A DNA stretch of 64,000 bases from Incurvaria masculella (taxonomy: Eukaryota; Arthropoda; Insecta; Lepidoptera; Incurvariidae). Within the stretch, counting starts at the first letter, position 1; every line of letters begins with the position of its first letter. Position numbers and translations under genes: made by a program. This document shows, piece after piece, positions 10,914 to 23,104 of this stretch. A model generated the notes under the pieces. It did not search any database. It was not told where the DNA came from and worked only from the letters and a program-made list of their open reading frames with translations. The DNA is taken from contig OX335663.1 in the NCBI GenBank assembly GCA_946894095.1, positions 124,001-188,000 on the forward strand, read 5' to 3'.

Positions 10914-11056
10914 GAGAGGTGACGACAGCGACGGCGGAGGCATCCTGCACGGAGCATCAGTTCCGCTGCGCCGACAGCGGCTACTGCATCCCCGCCAGCT
11001 GGCGCTGCAATCGGGAGCCCGACTGCCATGACCTCAGCGATGAGCTCAACTGCACC
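10914..11056 (+). CDS. LRP1: LRP1-like exon 2: LDLa 2
   Basis: Acceptor CTCTCTATTGCAG; enters in phase 1 and leaves in phase 0 (donor ACC|GTACCA). It encodes a complete LDLa (CTEHQFRC...CIPASWRC...[11 protein letters not shown]). It is the intact third member of a small local array. Confidence 0.85.
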
Positions 11057-11544
11057 GTACCACACAATGTAATCTTCTATACAAATTAAGAGACTTTTTG
11101 AACTAGGCATGGAGGTGATTTCTTCACCTCCACGGAATTAAGTGAATATTTTCTCAATCTCTTCACTTTGTATAGCAGACGTTGGACACCCTTTTTCTAT
11201 GTTCAATGCACGGATTTTAAGGATATAAAAGTCGAATACATTTAATATAGTAGTTTCGAAAATATTTAAATGATTATATCGAGTGGGTCTGGATACGGAC
11301 ATTCTCTAAAATTACTTAAACATTCAAAATTAGTTTCTTCGATGATATGTACTAGGGGGATAAACCAACAGACACATTTTCCCAGCAGGCACTTTGCACC
11401 TGTGCCTACTTCTGTCACATATGTTGAATGTGACGACCCCTCCGACACGCCTAGGAACATAATTTTTCATCTTTTGCACCAAGAGTCGGAGTATCTCGCA
11501 CCGCCAAGCTAACGCTGACCTTGACCTCGTCGTTGTATGTGCAG
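11057..11544. other. Intron 2
   Basis: A short inverted repeat (GGAGGTGA/TCACCTCC) lies near 11110-11130, sharing its core with 2039-2075. No gene is supported. Confidence 0.5.
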
Positions 11545-11680
11545 TCAAGCGAGACAGCAACAGCAGGAGCAGGGTGCCAAAAGTGGTACCACGCGTGCGA
11601 CGACGGCCAGTGCATCCCCGAGCTGTGGCGCTGCGACGAGGTGGCCGACTGCGCGGACCGGAGCGACGAGTCCAACTGCA
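11545..11680 (+). CDS. LRP1: LRP1-like exon 3: LDLa 3
   Basis: Acceptor TATGTGCAG; phase 0 in, phase 1 out (TGCA|GTCAGT). Complete LDLa: CQKWYHAC..GQCIPELWRC..ADCADRSDESNC. Confidence 0.85.
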
Positions 11681-11739
11681 GTCAGTATGATGTGACGTTC
11701 GACGAGGCTGCGTCGTTGTGTTTGTAGTCCTGATACAGT

Positions 11740-12367
11740 AATGTCGGAGCCCTAGAGCGATGTCTTCCCCTTCCAAACCGCGGCTCGGGTTCTGAGATGA
11801 GCGAACCTGACATAAACTGCATGAAGGCATATCGTGAGTCCGTTGACTCAACCCCAGGCGGTGAGAAAGCTCGATGGAGTCGCCGCTGAAGTCCGCTATC
11901 CCTATCTCGACTACCTTCTGCGAAGAGTCTTCAGACTTGTCCTCCAGACTGTACCGGTATCAGAAGGACTTTCGGCGCGGCCTCATATCTTGCGCTCCAC
12001 GACCTCTGCCAGGCCAGCTACCCGAGAGTGCACCGAGAGCCTTCCTAGCAAAACACCGGAACTGATTAAGTGACTCTGCTCTGCTCCTCCATCATTGTCT
12101 GCAAATCCGCGACCTCCATCTCATAGTCAACTTTTTTGTGTATTAACAGTAATTTATGCGGGCAGGGTCTTCCTAAACTACTACAGTAGTGCAGGTTTCA
12201 CAACACAGTAAAAAAATACAATTTTACAAATTCAATGTAAAATTTCAGTTGAGTTAAAAAAACAGTCCATTTTCCAAGTTAATGTATTAGAAACCTTTAC
12301 AAGTCGGACAAATTCGCTCCCCGCTACACAACTACCCACTAATGTACTAACGGAACGTTTGTGGCAG
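11740..12367. other. Intron 3
   Basis: I recognise no element or gene. Open frames of 60-80 codons have no domains. Confidence 0.4.
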
Positions 12368-12541
12368 CTGGGCGGGACAAATACGCCGAGGCTCCTCCGG
12401 CGCGGTTGAGCTTCATCTGCAACCCGGACAACGCCTACTTCCCCTGCCACGACCTCTCCTTCTGCCTGCCGCAGCGGCGCGTCTGCAACGGCGTGCCGGA
12501 GTGCAGGGACGGCAGCGACGAGGCGCCGGGGTGCTCCGACA
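12368..12541 (+). CDS. LRP1: LRP1-like exon 4: LDLa 4
   Basis: Acceptor TTTGTGGCAG; phase 1 in and out (GACA|GTGAGT). Complete LDLa from FICNPDNAYFPC to CRDGSDEAPGC. Two degraded copies of its 3' half follow in the intron. Confidence 0.85.
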
Positions 12542-12559
12542 GTGAGTATCGCTGCCTCT

Positions 12560-12830
12560 ACGTCGCACCTGCACCGCATCACGGCTCTGCCAGGCTGCTA
12601 CACATGTGTCACGACAGCAGGGATTGTTGCAACAAGGCGCTGAGCTATGCCGACAGCGAGTTTCGCTGCCTCTTAGTCGTACCTCCACCGCACGCCGGCG
12701 TTGCATGGGTGCTACACCCGAATTAAGAGTACAGGGACGTTAGCGACGAGGCGCCTGGCTATGCCAATAGTAGCTGCCTTTACGTCGTACCTCCAACTCG
12801 CGGTGCCTTCCTGGTTGCAACACGCTGGTC
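12560..12830 (+). repeat. Decayed tandem copies of exon 4 end and donor
   Basis: The block at the exon 4/intron 4 border (GACGAGGCGCCGGGGTGCTCC then TCGCTGCCTCTACGTCG) recurs, eroded, at about 12590-12690 and 12720-12815 (for example GCGACGAGGCGCCTGGCTATGCC, ACGTCGTACCTCCA). Neither keeps an LDLa frame. Confidence 0.75.
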
Positions 12831-12949
12831 ACCAGTTATGGCAGCGTCTAGGCGCCTTGCCGGAGAGTACGCTGCATCTGCATCGGACCCATTGCATTGC
12901 GGACGCCCGCAGTGTGTCCAGCTAATCGTCCAGCGACCTGGACGATTTG

Positions 12950-13310
12950 TTTGTTTTCTGTGTGTACGACATCGCGACTCATTCTTGACTCCTGTATGCT
13001 CAAACACCTGACAGTAGGACCAGAGCGGGCCACACTTCTGCTGCCTGGGCGATTACACGAGCATGCAGTGAACGAGTTATGCGCTAACTGTATGTTGCAC
13101 CTTACGCCAAATTGGCGCTGGTATGCTCACACATCTGTTTTCCAATCACGATCGGCTCGCACTGCCAATCCCTGGGCGGCTCCATGCACTTCTCTGGTTG
13201 GCCTTGTCGCGACGTGAACACGTAATGTGTCACAACTTGCACTCGCGTGAACCCGGTATGCTCGGACGGCCACGGCCGTCGGAGCCGAGTGACTTGAAGC
13301 ATGTGTATGT
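12950..13310 (+). repeat. Two decayed copies of exon 5 (EGF)
   Basis: Stretches at about 12985-13075 and 13115-13225 resemble the first EGF of exon 5 (for example CTGCCTGGGCGATTACACG against CTGCCCGGGCGGCTACACC; GTATGCTCACACATCTG against GCGTGCTCACACGGTTG). Frame and cysteines are lost. Confidence 0.7.
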
Positions 13311-13319
13311 GTGTTGCAG

Positions 13320-13559
13320 CTTGCGAAAATTCGACGTTGGCGTGCTCACACGGTTGCCTGCAGACCCCGAGCGGCCCGTACTGCCGCTGCCCGGGCGGCT
13401 ACACCGCCGTCACCAGCGAGAAGTGTCGCGACGTGGACGAGTGCCGAGAGCTAAACGACGCATGCGCACAGCACTGCACTAATGAAAAGGGATATCATAC
13501 TTGCTATTGTGACGAACAATACGTACTGGCCAAGGATCAGTACAACTGTATCGCTAAAG
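13320..13559 (+). CDS. LRP1: LRP1-like exon 5: EGF and calcium-binding EGF
   Basis: Acceptor GTGTTGCAG; phase 1 in and out (AAAG|GTAATT). First EGF is CENSTLACSHGC...PYCRC; then DVDECRELNDACAQHC...YHTCYC with the D-x-D-E calcium-binding signature. It precedes propeller 1, as in LDL-receptor family proteins. Confidence 0.85.
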
Positions 13560-13590
13560 GTAATTTAGATTTACAAATATCAACACTCAA

Positions 13591-14000
13591 TATTTTTTTT
13601 ATGCATCCTGACATGGATGGCTAATACCACACAACTACTGTTATGATATTAGCCCAATACACCACATTCCCGAAGGAATTAGGTGCCATGCCAGGACCTT
13701 CCCTTTACGAGCACGGCTACATTGAATTGGATGGAAAACACGGACAGTTTTTAATTGCTGCTTCGACCACCTTTTCATCCAATGCGATGGTACAAACCCG
13801 GGCGGACTTAAACCTTACCACCATTATAAACACATAGTAGGGGAAGGGGACCTACAGTTTTGCATGGTTTCCGAACCATGGAGCAGCTCGCATTCGTAAC
13901 GAAATGCACTTATCGAATTCAGAAAGAGCTAAAGAAAGTGGTGCGTGTCGAGGCGAGGAATTGAACCCAGTCCCCGCGCCACTTAGGCTACGAGCCGCTC
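13591..14000 (-). repeat. tRNA-derived SINE, nearly full length, reverse
   Basis: Begins with the poly-T complement of the tail and ends with the tRNA-like head (GGCTACGAGCCGCTC). It lies in intron 5. Confidence 0.8.
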
Positions 14001-14224
14001 AATAAACTATGCAGTATTTTTTCGCGAACTGCATTAATCCTCCTAGCGATTTTTGTGTCATTGTCGATTTGGTCATTCTGGTAGTCTTCATCTTGGTTTT
14101 GATAATACATTTGTACTGAATACTGAATTTGCTACCTGTTGTTGACTTGGAGACCTTTAATGATTGGGATATGTCGCAGCAATCCTTTTCCTATTGTATG
14201 AGCTCACTTTGTCGTGCCCTGCAG

Positions 14225-14322
14225 AGGGCGAGGGCATACTGTTCTACAGCCTGCGCGACCAGGTCCGGGCCTACTATCTCAAGAGCAAAAAGACGGTCAC
14301 CATCGCCACGCACCTCGAGCAG
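14225..14322 (+). CDS. LRP1: LRP1-like exon 6: YWTD propeller 1, first strands
   Basis: Acceptor GTGCCCTGCAG; phase 1 in, 0 out (GAGCAG|GTACAC). EGEGILFYSLRDQVRAYYL is the usual entry strand of an LRP propeller after EGFs. Confidence 0.8.
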
Positions 14323-14329
14323 GTACACA

Positions 14330-14772
14330 CGTCGCGGTCGGCCTGCATGCCGAGTGAGACGCTCTAGTTCACGAATCAAGTAAAGCGCTGTTTCTCACGT
14401 GTACGAAAATGGGGGAATTGTAGTTTTCTATCTGCAGTCTTTTGTCGTGTGAATCAGTGCTTAGGTTGGGTCACATTCGCACATTGTCTCCATTTTGGGG
14501 CACTTTATATTCCCCCTTCGCTCCCTCCACTCCGACCCCTGAGACTATGAGATGCCCGCCGCTAGCTCATAGCGGCCTCCAATGAACACCAGCCTCCATG
14601 CCTGCCGAGAAGAAGCCTGGGCAAAATGGGGTGCCCTAACGGCCCGCACCTGCATCAACTTGTGAGTCGCAGAGTACGCCACTACTTCGCGTCACGTCAC
14701 GGGACGAACGTCTGCATTGCACACTGAGCGAACCGACACCTACTCTATCCGGAGGGTTGTATGTGTCGGCAG
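14330..14772. other. Intron 6
   Basis: Moderately GC-rich and unique. I see no gene or known repeat. Confidence 0.4.
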
Positions 14773-14880
14773 GCGGTGGGCGTGGCGTCGGACGGCACGC
14801 ACGTGTACTGGACGGAGATCAACGAGGGACACGAGGCCATCGCGCGCGCGGAGCTCGCCGACCCCGAGCACACGAGGGAG
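14773..14880 (+). CDS. LRP1: LRP1-like exon 7: YWTD propeller 1
   Basis: Acceptor GTCGGCAG; phase 0 in and out (AGGGAG|GTTCGT). Contains the blade motif HVYWTE and 36 codons. Confidence 0.8.
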
Positions 14881-15189
14881 GTTCGTTCTACATACCTACT
14901 TACTTGCGGCAATGTTCCTACACATGGCTGTTATCGAGTATCTTCTTATTCCATATATATTACGGGAGGTCACGACATTTTTGGTCACGATAAGGTAAAT
15001 GGCTGAATCTGGGTTCACATGTTACAGACCAACCTTCTGATCTAAATATGTCGGTCTGCCTATGCCAAGTGGTTGCGTTATATAGATTGGCTATATAAAA
15101 TAGATGTTGGTCTGTACCTGCTGATGAATATACTGATTGTCTAGAATTATTGATACCTATTAAATAGACAACAATGACTAGTCGTTTTT

Positions 15190-15440
15190 TTAGGGTTCCG
15201 TACCCAAAGGGTGAAAACGGAACCCTATTACTAAGCCTCCGCTGTCCGTCCGTCCGTCCGTCCGTCCGTCCGTCCGTCTGTCCGTCTGTCACAGGGCTGT
15301 ATCTCAGAAACCGTGATAGCTAGACCGAGAGCTAGACAGTTGGAATTTTCACAGAGTGTGTATTTCCCATGCCGCTAGAACAACAAATCATAGACATTAC
15401 GAAATAGTTAGAATTAAAGGGGGTCCCCATACAACATACG
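15190..15440 (+). repeat. Lepidopteran dispersed repeat, GGTTCCGTA family
   Basis: Second long copy; starts TTTTTAGGGTTCCGTACC with an expanded (GTCC)n tract. It lacks the terminal hairpin of the 8565 copy. Confidence 0.6.
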
Positions 15441-16119
15441 TCTATATTGTCTATCCCGCTCGCACCCACATCGCTGAGCCCGGCGTATGGCCCCCGCGCC
15501 GCCGCCTCCCCGCACGCCAGTCTGCTCGATAGTCTTCTCGCTCACACGTGCTAGACTTTATACACGCTGCGCGCGCATCTAGGTCTATGACTACTTTATA
15601 TAGATGAACGCTCGCCTCGCGTCGGCAGTTGGTCGCGGAAATATTAAGCAGTAATATTATATTATCTATGGTCGCGGACCATTCTTCTTGTTCGGTGGGG
15701 CTTTCGGCGCGGCGTCTTCTATGCACGCGCGATGTATTTACGATGCTTCGTCAATAATTCATGAAGTCGGTGTGTAGGTATTAACGCCATATGCAAATTA
15801 GAGATTGAATATGATACAACCAATGATTTCAAAGGTAAGGATACGCCCTTGCATAGAATTGAAACAAATCTTCTCCATACAAGCAAAAAGTAGCGCCATC
15901 TATCCAAACTCGGAAGAACTACGTGAGCGCCGTGTCAAAGTCGTGTTGACAACTCGCCGCCATTTTGCATTAGGTCTAACGATGTAACCTTGTACCTGCG
16001 TCCTTAAATGTTTTCTTTTTAATTTAAACTTTTAAGTTCTATTACCTTTTATGAATGAAAAATGTTTTTTGTAATTTCAAGGTATTCAAGTTAAATACAA
16101 TTTGAATTTTCTCTTGTAC
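15441..16119. other. Intron 7, unassigned GC-rich then AT-rich segment
   Basis: 15450-15720 is CpG-rich with no domain in any frame; 15720-16119 is ordinary AT-rich intron. Nothing further is recognised. Confidence 0.35.
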
Positions 16120-17445
16120 CTGCTTGGTCTGGATCTAACTGCCTGTCATGTCAAAATTTGTTTTCGTTATATCTAGGGAAACACTGGTCGTAGACCCATC
16201 ATGCGACCACTCGAAGTAAAGGTCCAGACCTGATCTATCTGCCTGTCATGTCAAAATTTGTTTTCGTTATATCTTGGGAAACACTGGTCGTAGACCCATC
16301 GTGCGACCACTCAAAGTAAACGTCCCGACCTGATCTACCTGCCTGTCATGGCAAAATTTGTTCTCGTTGTATCTTGTGAAACACTGATCGTAGACCCATC
16401 ATGCGACCACTCAAAGTAAACGTCCGGACCTGATCTACCTGCCTGTCATGTCAAAATTTGTTCTCGTTGTATCTTGTGAAACACTGATCGTAGACCCATC
16501 ATGCGACCACTCAAAGTAAACGTCCCGACCTGATCTACCTGACTGTCATGTCAAAATTTGTTCTCGTTGTATCTTGGGAAACACTGATCGTAGACCCATC
16601 ATGCGACCACTCAAAGTAAACGTCCCGACCTGATCTACCTGCCTGTCATGGCAAAATTTGTTCTCGTTGTATCTTGTGAAACACTGATCGTAGACCCATC
16701 ATGCGACCACTCAAAGTAAACGTCCGGACCTGATCTACCTGCCTGTCATGTCAAAATTTGTTCTCGTTGTATCTTGGGAAACACTGATCGTAGACCCATC
16801 ATGCGACCACTCAAAGTAAATGCCCTGACCTGATCTAACTATCTGGAATGTCAAAATTTGTTTTCGTTATATCTTGGGAAACACATGACAGGCAGGTGGA
16901 TCAGGTCGGGGCGTTTATTTTGAGTGGTCGCATGATAGGTCTACGACCAGTGTTTCCCAAGATATAGCAAAAACAAATTTTGACATGACAGGCAGGTAGA
17001 TCAGGTCGGGACGTTTACTTTGAGTGGTCGCATGATGGGTCTACGACCAGTGTTTCCCAAGATATAACGAAAACAAATGTTGACATGACAGGCAGGTAGA
17101 TCAAGACGGGACGTTTACTTTGAGTGGTCACATGATGGGTCTACGACCAGTGTTTCCCAAGATATAACGAAAACAAATTTTGACATGACACGCAGGTAGA
17201 TCAGGTCGGGACGTTTACTTTGAGTGGTCGCATGATGGGTCTACGACCAGTGTTTCCCAAGATATAACGAAAACAAATTTTGACATGACAGGCAAGTAGA
17301 TCAGGTCGGGACGATTACATTGAGTGGTCGCATGATAGGTATATGACCAGTGTTTCCCAAGATATAACGAAAAGTAATTTTGACATAACAGGCAAGTAGA
17401 TCAGGTCGGGACGTTTACTTCGAGTGGTCACATGATAGATCACAT
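16120..17445. repeat. Satellite array with a 100-bp monomer that switches orientation
   Basis: About eight monomers run forward (the GCCTGTCATG landmark recurs every 100 bp from 16141 to 16841). About six then run in reverse (CATGACAGGCAGG at 16884 and every 100 bp to 17384). The switch lies at about 16882. Monomers are about 85-97% alike. It occupies intron 7. Confidence 0.95.
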
Positions 17446-18099
17446 TAAAAAAAATCTTTGATTACCCACTCATACTCATATCCACTCCAAAATAAACCAG
17501 AAAGAAAAAGGACGCCCGTACAAGGTTAATTCACCTACACGTGCGACGCGCGGCATGGCGTCACTTGCCCGCTTATGAAGTTTGGTAGTTAATTAAATTA
17601 TCGATTGAAAATACAATTATTCAATTGTTAAACAGAAAAAAATATTTTCTGAGTTTACTTATCGATGATACGTTATTACATGTGTCTTTGTAACTTTCGT
17701 ATCGTATTTTATGCATCCTTTTACTACGCAACAAGGGCATTTTCACGACTCAACATCACTCTGCAGTGGTCCGCAGACGACTGAGTCGCGTTGGCCCTAA
17801 AACGAATATTTTAGGGCCAACGTAATGGTGCCATTATTCGTGCGCGTTGACCGGGTCCTTACGAAGTAATATATAAGTCAATGGATACAACATATGAATA
17901 TATTAAAAAACATACATTTTTTTAATATACAAAGCAAACGTATAGCATAGCTTTAACTAATTTGTATATTGCTACGTTGAACTGGATGGAAAAATCTCTC
18001 TCTACATATTTTTAACGTAACCTAATATTGAATTTTTAGAAACATCAAATTATTGCTGTAATGGAACAGAGAAGCTTTTTAAAAAATATCTAAGCTATT
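17446..18099. other. Intron 7 segment with a 14-bp hairpin
   Basis: A perfect hairpin (CGTTGGCCCTAAAA, 6-base loop, TTTTAGGGCCAACG) lies at 17789-17822. No gene. Confidence 0.5.
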
Positions 18100-18503
18100 T
18101 TTTTTATGCGACCAGACATGGATGGCTAATACCACACAACTACCGTTATGATATTAGCCCAATACACCTGATTCCCTAAGGAATTAGGTGCCATGCCAGG
18201 ACCTTCCCTTTTATGAGCGAGGCTCCATTGAACTGGATGGAAAACACGGACATTTTTTTATTGTCGCTTCGACCATCTTTTCATCCAATGCGATGGTACC
18301 AACCCGGGCGGGCTTAAACCCTACCATCTTGTAGGGGAAAGGGACCTACAGTTTTACATGGATTCCGAACCATGGAGCAGCTCGCGTTCTTGACGAAATG
18401 CACTTATCGAACTCGGAATGAGAAAGACAGTGGTGCATGTCGGAATTAAACCCAGACCTCTGGTACGCTAGGCCAGTCCCCGCGCCACTAGGCTACAAGC
18501 CGC
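18100..18503 (-). repeat. tRNA-derived SINE, nearly full length, reverse
   Basis: Closely matches the 13591 copy; flanked by AT-rich intron. Confidence 0.8.
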
Positions 18504-18635
18504 AATATTTGCGGGTTAACATAACAAGTACCATACATAAATATTGCAAGTATGACATTGCAAGTATGAAGTTTCTTTGCGGGTTTTTCTTCACTGGTTG
18601 ATCGAATCCGCGGATCAATCAAATTGTGACATGAC

Positions 18636-18797
18636 TTAGCCCCGGTTGCAGACGGCCGAGTTAATCAATGTTCAAACACGTTACTTTTAGTGAACCGCAT
18701 AGAGTTCCTTCCATACTGTCTGTACAAAGTGACGTGTTTTATCGTACATTGATGTTGATTTTAATTTTTTGTCCTTTCGTGCACTCGGCCCTTAGTG
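18636..18797. repeat. Short MITE-like repeat, copy 1
   Basis: Starts ACTTAGCCCCGGTTGC and ends GTGCACTCGGCCC. Shared with 19490-19605, where the ends form GCACGAAAGGAC/GTCCTTTCGTGC. Confidence 0.55.
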
Positions 18798-18799
18798 TA

Positions 18800-19489
18800 G
18801 TTTGACTACCAGAAGTAGAATAAATAAATGAAATAAAATTGTGTTTAGCTTTCAAAATGCTTTATCAATCGTTTCAATGGGTAGGTAGGCAAAAACATTT
18901 ATCGTAAAATGTTTATATACATTTTCTGTTTAAAAAAAACGCAAAGGACGTTTTTGGCCTAGACACTATTAACAATAAGTGATATATTATCGTATATATC
19001 CACTTATGTGTAACAATTTTCTATACACATGCAAGTCTATGGTGGGAAATCACAAACCGATGAAGGAAAGAGTTATAGAAACATTAAAAAACATATTTTT
19101 CAAATACATATATTTTTATTACTGCTTTTTCAGTTTAAACGTTAGTTTTTTATGGAACCAGTAAACCTGGTAACCTACAAACCTACTGTAAGGTACTTTC
19201 AAGGCTAAACAATGAATCATTACTATCATTATAAAAATAAGAAACAAAAAAGAAGGACATATCTTTTTCCAACGAATATGATTTGTATGTACGTATAATC
19301 GACCGTGAAGCAAGGACACTTTAATTAAAGAAAGAACCCAGTAAAAAGAACTACTTTACGAATATAATGCAAGGCTGGAACCGAACCAGCAAAACATACC
19401 ATTCGCTGGTAGGTATTGAGTTATTCGGTCAAGTGAACTAAAATATACCACTTGGCATGGTACGAAATTTAACTAAACGTCAAACTTAG
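18800..19489. other. Intron 7, AT-rich, nothing recognised
   Basis: Only short open frames without domains; no repeat I recognise. Confidence 0.4.
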
Positions 19490-19605
19490 CCCCGATTGCA
19501 CGAAAGGACGGCTGGGTTAATCAATGTTCAAACACGTCACTTTTAGTAAACCCCTTGGAGTTGACGTTGATTTTGATTTTTTGTCCTTTCGTGCACTCGG
19601 CCCTC
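19490..19605. repeat. Short MITE-like repeat, copy 2
   Basis: Second copy of the 18636 family, with clearer inverted ends (TGCACGAAAGGAC and GTCCTTTCGTGCA). Confidence 0.6.
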
Positions 19606-21160
19606 ATTTTGCCTCCTTTGCCTATTCACCTACTATGCACCTAGCGAATGATTTATCATGGTAACCAAACCACCCTGGATATTTGAAGGGCTTCAAAATG
19701 ATACAATTATGTTCATGATATGATTATATTAAGGGTAGATGTTTTTTGGAGACACATTTATGTTGATTTCACATAATACGGTTAGAATCTGATAATTTGT
19801 CATATCGAGACGACTGTTGTAAATTTTTTTGAAATAGGCTTTGTAATGCATATTATAAAAATAAATATTTTTCCACGTTGCTTAAGTTACATTATTCTTC
19901 ATGTATCAATTCTCGATTGAAGTTCCTTTCTTTTAATAAAAAAAATATATATATATTTTTTGTAATGAGAACAAAAAAAAAAACAATTTAATGATATTTT
20001 TTTATATTCATCGTTACATTCAGCATTGGATGTTTGTAGCGGGTTCAAATCCCCGCCCCGTTTATGAATCACTTTCTTTCTTTTTCAGAATTGGATAAAT
20101 GAATTTCGTTACGAATGCGAGTTTGTTGGGAGATGTTTGGATCCATGTTAAACTATAGGTGCCCTTTCCCTACGATTGGTACCATCGCATGAGATGATAA
20201 TACCTATGGTTGAAACGGCAATAATAAATTGTCCATGTTTTCCATACAGTTCAATGTAGCCGTGGTCGTAAACAGAAGATCCTGGCATGTCACCTAATTC
20301 CTTCGGGATTGAGGGTAAAAGCGGGTAGAGGCGAAGTTCAGAAGGCACAACCGAGGTTCCGTAATTTCCTTAAATATACGATGGTACGGAACCCTTCGTG
20401 CGCGAGTCCGACTCGCACTTGGCCGGTTTTTTAATTAAATACATATACCTAAAGTAATATCTGTAACCTAAATCGGCAATAACGACGAAATGCAACCAAA
20501 GATTTGTTAAGTTTTGGTGTTGCTAAGCAAGTATTTACTGATACATTCATGTTTCGATATTTGCAGCCATTTACCTCATCATATATATTGTTTGTCACCA
20601 TAACTACTTTTTCAGGCGCCTTATCCTTATTATCCTTAGGTTTCGTTACCACTTGCGTTACCGCCGTGCAGGCAGACAGACACATTTAGCTTCAGAGGGT
20701 TGGTCCATTTACGTTATCGTTACCGTTTCTATCGCGACTAGTCTTCAAAGAATAACCTTACGAATTCTTCGTTCATCTGTTGATAGGTATGTCCAAAGTC
20801 TCTTAAGTGTTTTTTCTACATTCAGTCAATTTGTTTCGGATTTAAAAAAACTATTCCTTGACACGTTAGGCTTTTCGGATATGATCTGTTTGTAAACATC
20901 GTACAGATGAAAATGTTAATCACCGTGGAATTTACTATAATATTAATCTTTTTTTTACTAATAATTTACTAATAATCTTAACTTCTGTAAAGAAATGACA
21001 ACTGAGCAATAGGCTTATCTTGACTCGTTTCTAAAAATCGATTTACCGAAACTATAAATCTGGTAATTTATAGTCTCAGAAATTTCTTAAAATACATTTA
21101 TGATAGTGTCAGGAATGCTAAAAAACGTCTCAAGACTGCGTATATTACAAGAACTATCTT
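19606..21160. other. Intron 7 with a SINE fragment and a GGTTCCGTA-family end
   Basis: 20040-20315 is a degraded forward SINE. 20370-20432 is the 3' end of the dispersed repeat (ends CTTGGCCGG). The remainder is AT-rich with no gene. Confidence 0.55.
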
Positions 21161-21164
21161 TGAA

Positions 21165-21572
21165 TCTCAGTAGTATATCAATCTCAGTAGTCTATCAATT
21201 TCAGCAGTATATCAATCTCAGTAGTCTATCAATCTCAGAAGTCTATCAATCTCAGTAGTCTATCAATCTCAGTAGTCTATCAATCTCGGTAGTCTATCAA
21301 TCTGAGCAGTCTATCAATCAAATTGACGAATTTTTTTCGTAAGTTAGCAATTAATTTGTGCATGTTGTGTTTGTCCTTAATTGTAGATAGTGTGGTTTTT
21401 CTTTCTTGTAATACGTGTAAATGTAAGAAACTGTTCTGCGTGGACGAACCTTTAAAAAAACTCAGTAGTCTATCAATGTCAGTAGTCTATCAATCTCAGT
21501 ATTCTATCAATCTCAGTGGTCTATCAATCTCAGTAGTTTATCAATCTCAACAGTCTATCAATCTCAGCATCA
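21165..21572. repeat. 17-bp tandem repeat in two blocks
   Basis: The unit ATCTCAGTAGTCTATCA repeats about nine times at 21165-21322 and about six to seven times at 21462-21572, separated by 140 bp of unique AT-rich DNA. Confidence 0.9.
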
Positions 21573-21658
21573 GCAATCGAATGAAATTGTTTAGTCCTCC
21601 GTTCTGTGATGTATAAGCAGAAATGTTTCAATTGTTCATGGAGTCGGTGTGGGTTCAG

Positions 21659-21846
21659 GTGGTGGTGTCGAACGGGCTAGACACGGCGGAGGACGTGTGC
21701 GTGGAGTGGCTGACGGGCGCGCTCTACTTCACGGACAGCCGGCTGCAGCGCATCGGCGCTTGCACGCTTGACGGACACAACTGCAGCGTGCTGGTCGCGC
21801 GCGACGTGCACCGCCCACGCGCGCTCGCGCTCCACCCGCAGCGAGG
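21659..21846 (+). CDS. LRP1: LRP1-like exon 8: YWTD propeller 1
   Basis: Acceptor GGGTTCAG; phase 0 in, 2 out (CGAGG|GTGACT). Contains CVEWLTGALYFTDS and ends HRPRALALHPQ, the classical lead-in to the next blade. Confidence 0.85.
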
Positions 21847-22183
21847 GTGACTCTCACTATCTCATTCACATGAACACTCACCTTCACACTCTGGTGCGAC
21901 GAGGGTGACTCTCTGACTGTTTTCCATCCAGTTCAATGTAGCCGAGAAATATAAGAAGGCATCTGGTTCCCATTTGGTGTGTTTAGGCTACCATAGGGCG
22001 GTCAGTTCGGTACTAGCCATCCATGTCCAGTTACTTAAAAAAATAGAACGAAGTTCAGAAGTCCAAATACTTAGAGATAGTACCGGTCGAATACCGAAAG
22101 AAAGTTATGCTCGGACAGATTGACTTGCTCTCAACCAGCAGACATGAGTTGTGAACGCGTCGCTACTCATTTGTTTGATGCAG

Positions 22184-22391
22184 GCAGATGTACTGGACGG
22201 ACTGGGGCGACGTGGCGGAGATCGTGCGGGCCAACATGGACGGCTCGGAGGCGGGCACGTTCGTGCGCAGCGGCCTCGTGTGGCCCAACGGGCTGCACCT
22301 CGACTTCTCCAACGAGCGCCTCTACTGGGTGGACGGACACGCCGACGGCGGCGGCATCGAGAGCATCCGCCTCGACGGCACCGGCCGCCAC
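22184..22391 (+). CDS. LRP1: LRP1-like exon 9: YWTD propeller 1
   Basis: Acceptor TTGATGCAG; phase 2 in, 0 out (CGCCAC|GTACGT). Carries MYWTDWGDVAEI, WPNGLHLDF and RLYWVDGHAD, three canonical blade motifs. Confidence 0.9.
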
Positions 22392-22399
22392 GTACGTCT

Positions 22400-23011
22400 T
22401 CCTAACCTATTATAGCCTCATCCACCCTCACTCTACTTCACTCGTGTGGACCCACCGTTAACATGGATTTCGAACCCGTAGAGTGAACCTCCCTCTAATT
22501 TTCAACGAAAATGTACATTTTAATCTCGAATAAGACAGTGTTGTGGGATCATTGTTGATTTTTTCGACACTACTCTTTTGTAAACCACTAGACTATGAGC
22601 CAAACCTAACCTAAACTAACCTCACCCACCTACCACTACCCGTCGAATCCACTCGTGGCTCAATGGGCTGCACCTCGGGTTCTTCGACAAGCGCCTCTAT
22701 TGAGTTCAACACTTCCTTCCATAAAACGCTTTCCACCCCACCCCACTTCCAAAAGCTCTCCATAAAATTCTACCATAGGTTCCTATTCTAACAGACTGCT
22801 ATTCAATAAATCCTTTTTCTTACGGTGTTGTTCTTCGTCTAATCTTATTTGTAAATGTGACATGGGGAGGTCCCACAACAATGTTGCTTCATAGGATATG
22901 TATGTATCTCGTTTCGTTTGTTATGTACGAAACTTTCGCTTCTTCTAAGTATCAATTGGTGTGGCTGTGGTGAATAAAGCGGTGTGCATTTTATTTGGTG
23001 CTCGTCGGCAG
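22400..23011. other. Intron 9 with a decayed exon 9 fragment
   Basis: 22648-22705 copies part of exon 9 (CTCAATGGGCTGCACCTCGG...AAGCGCCTCTATTGAG). The remainder is unassigned AT-rich sequence. Confidence 0.6.
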
Positions 23012-23104
23012 GAGGTGCTGCGTAACATCCTGCACCACCCCTACTGGATATCCGTGTTCGAGAGCACTCTCTACTGGAGCGACTGGGGCACCAACACGCT
23101 GCAG
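23012..23104 (+). CDS. LRP1: LRP1-like exon 10: YWTD propeller 1
   Basis: Acceptor GTCGGCAG; phase 0 in and out (CTGCAG|GTACAT). 31 codons with HPYWISVFESTLYWSDWG. Confidence 0.9.
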
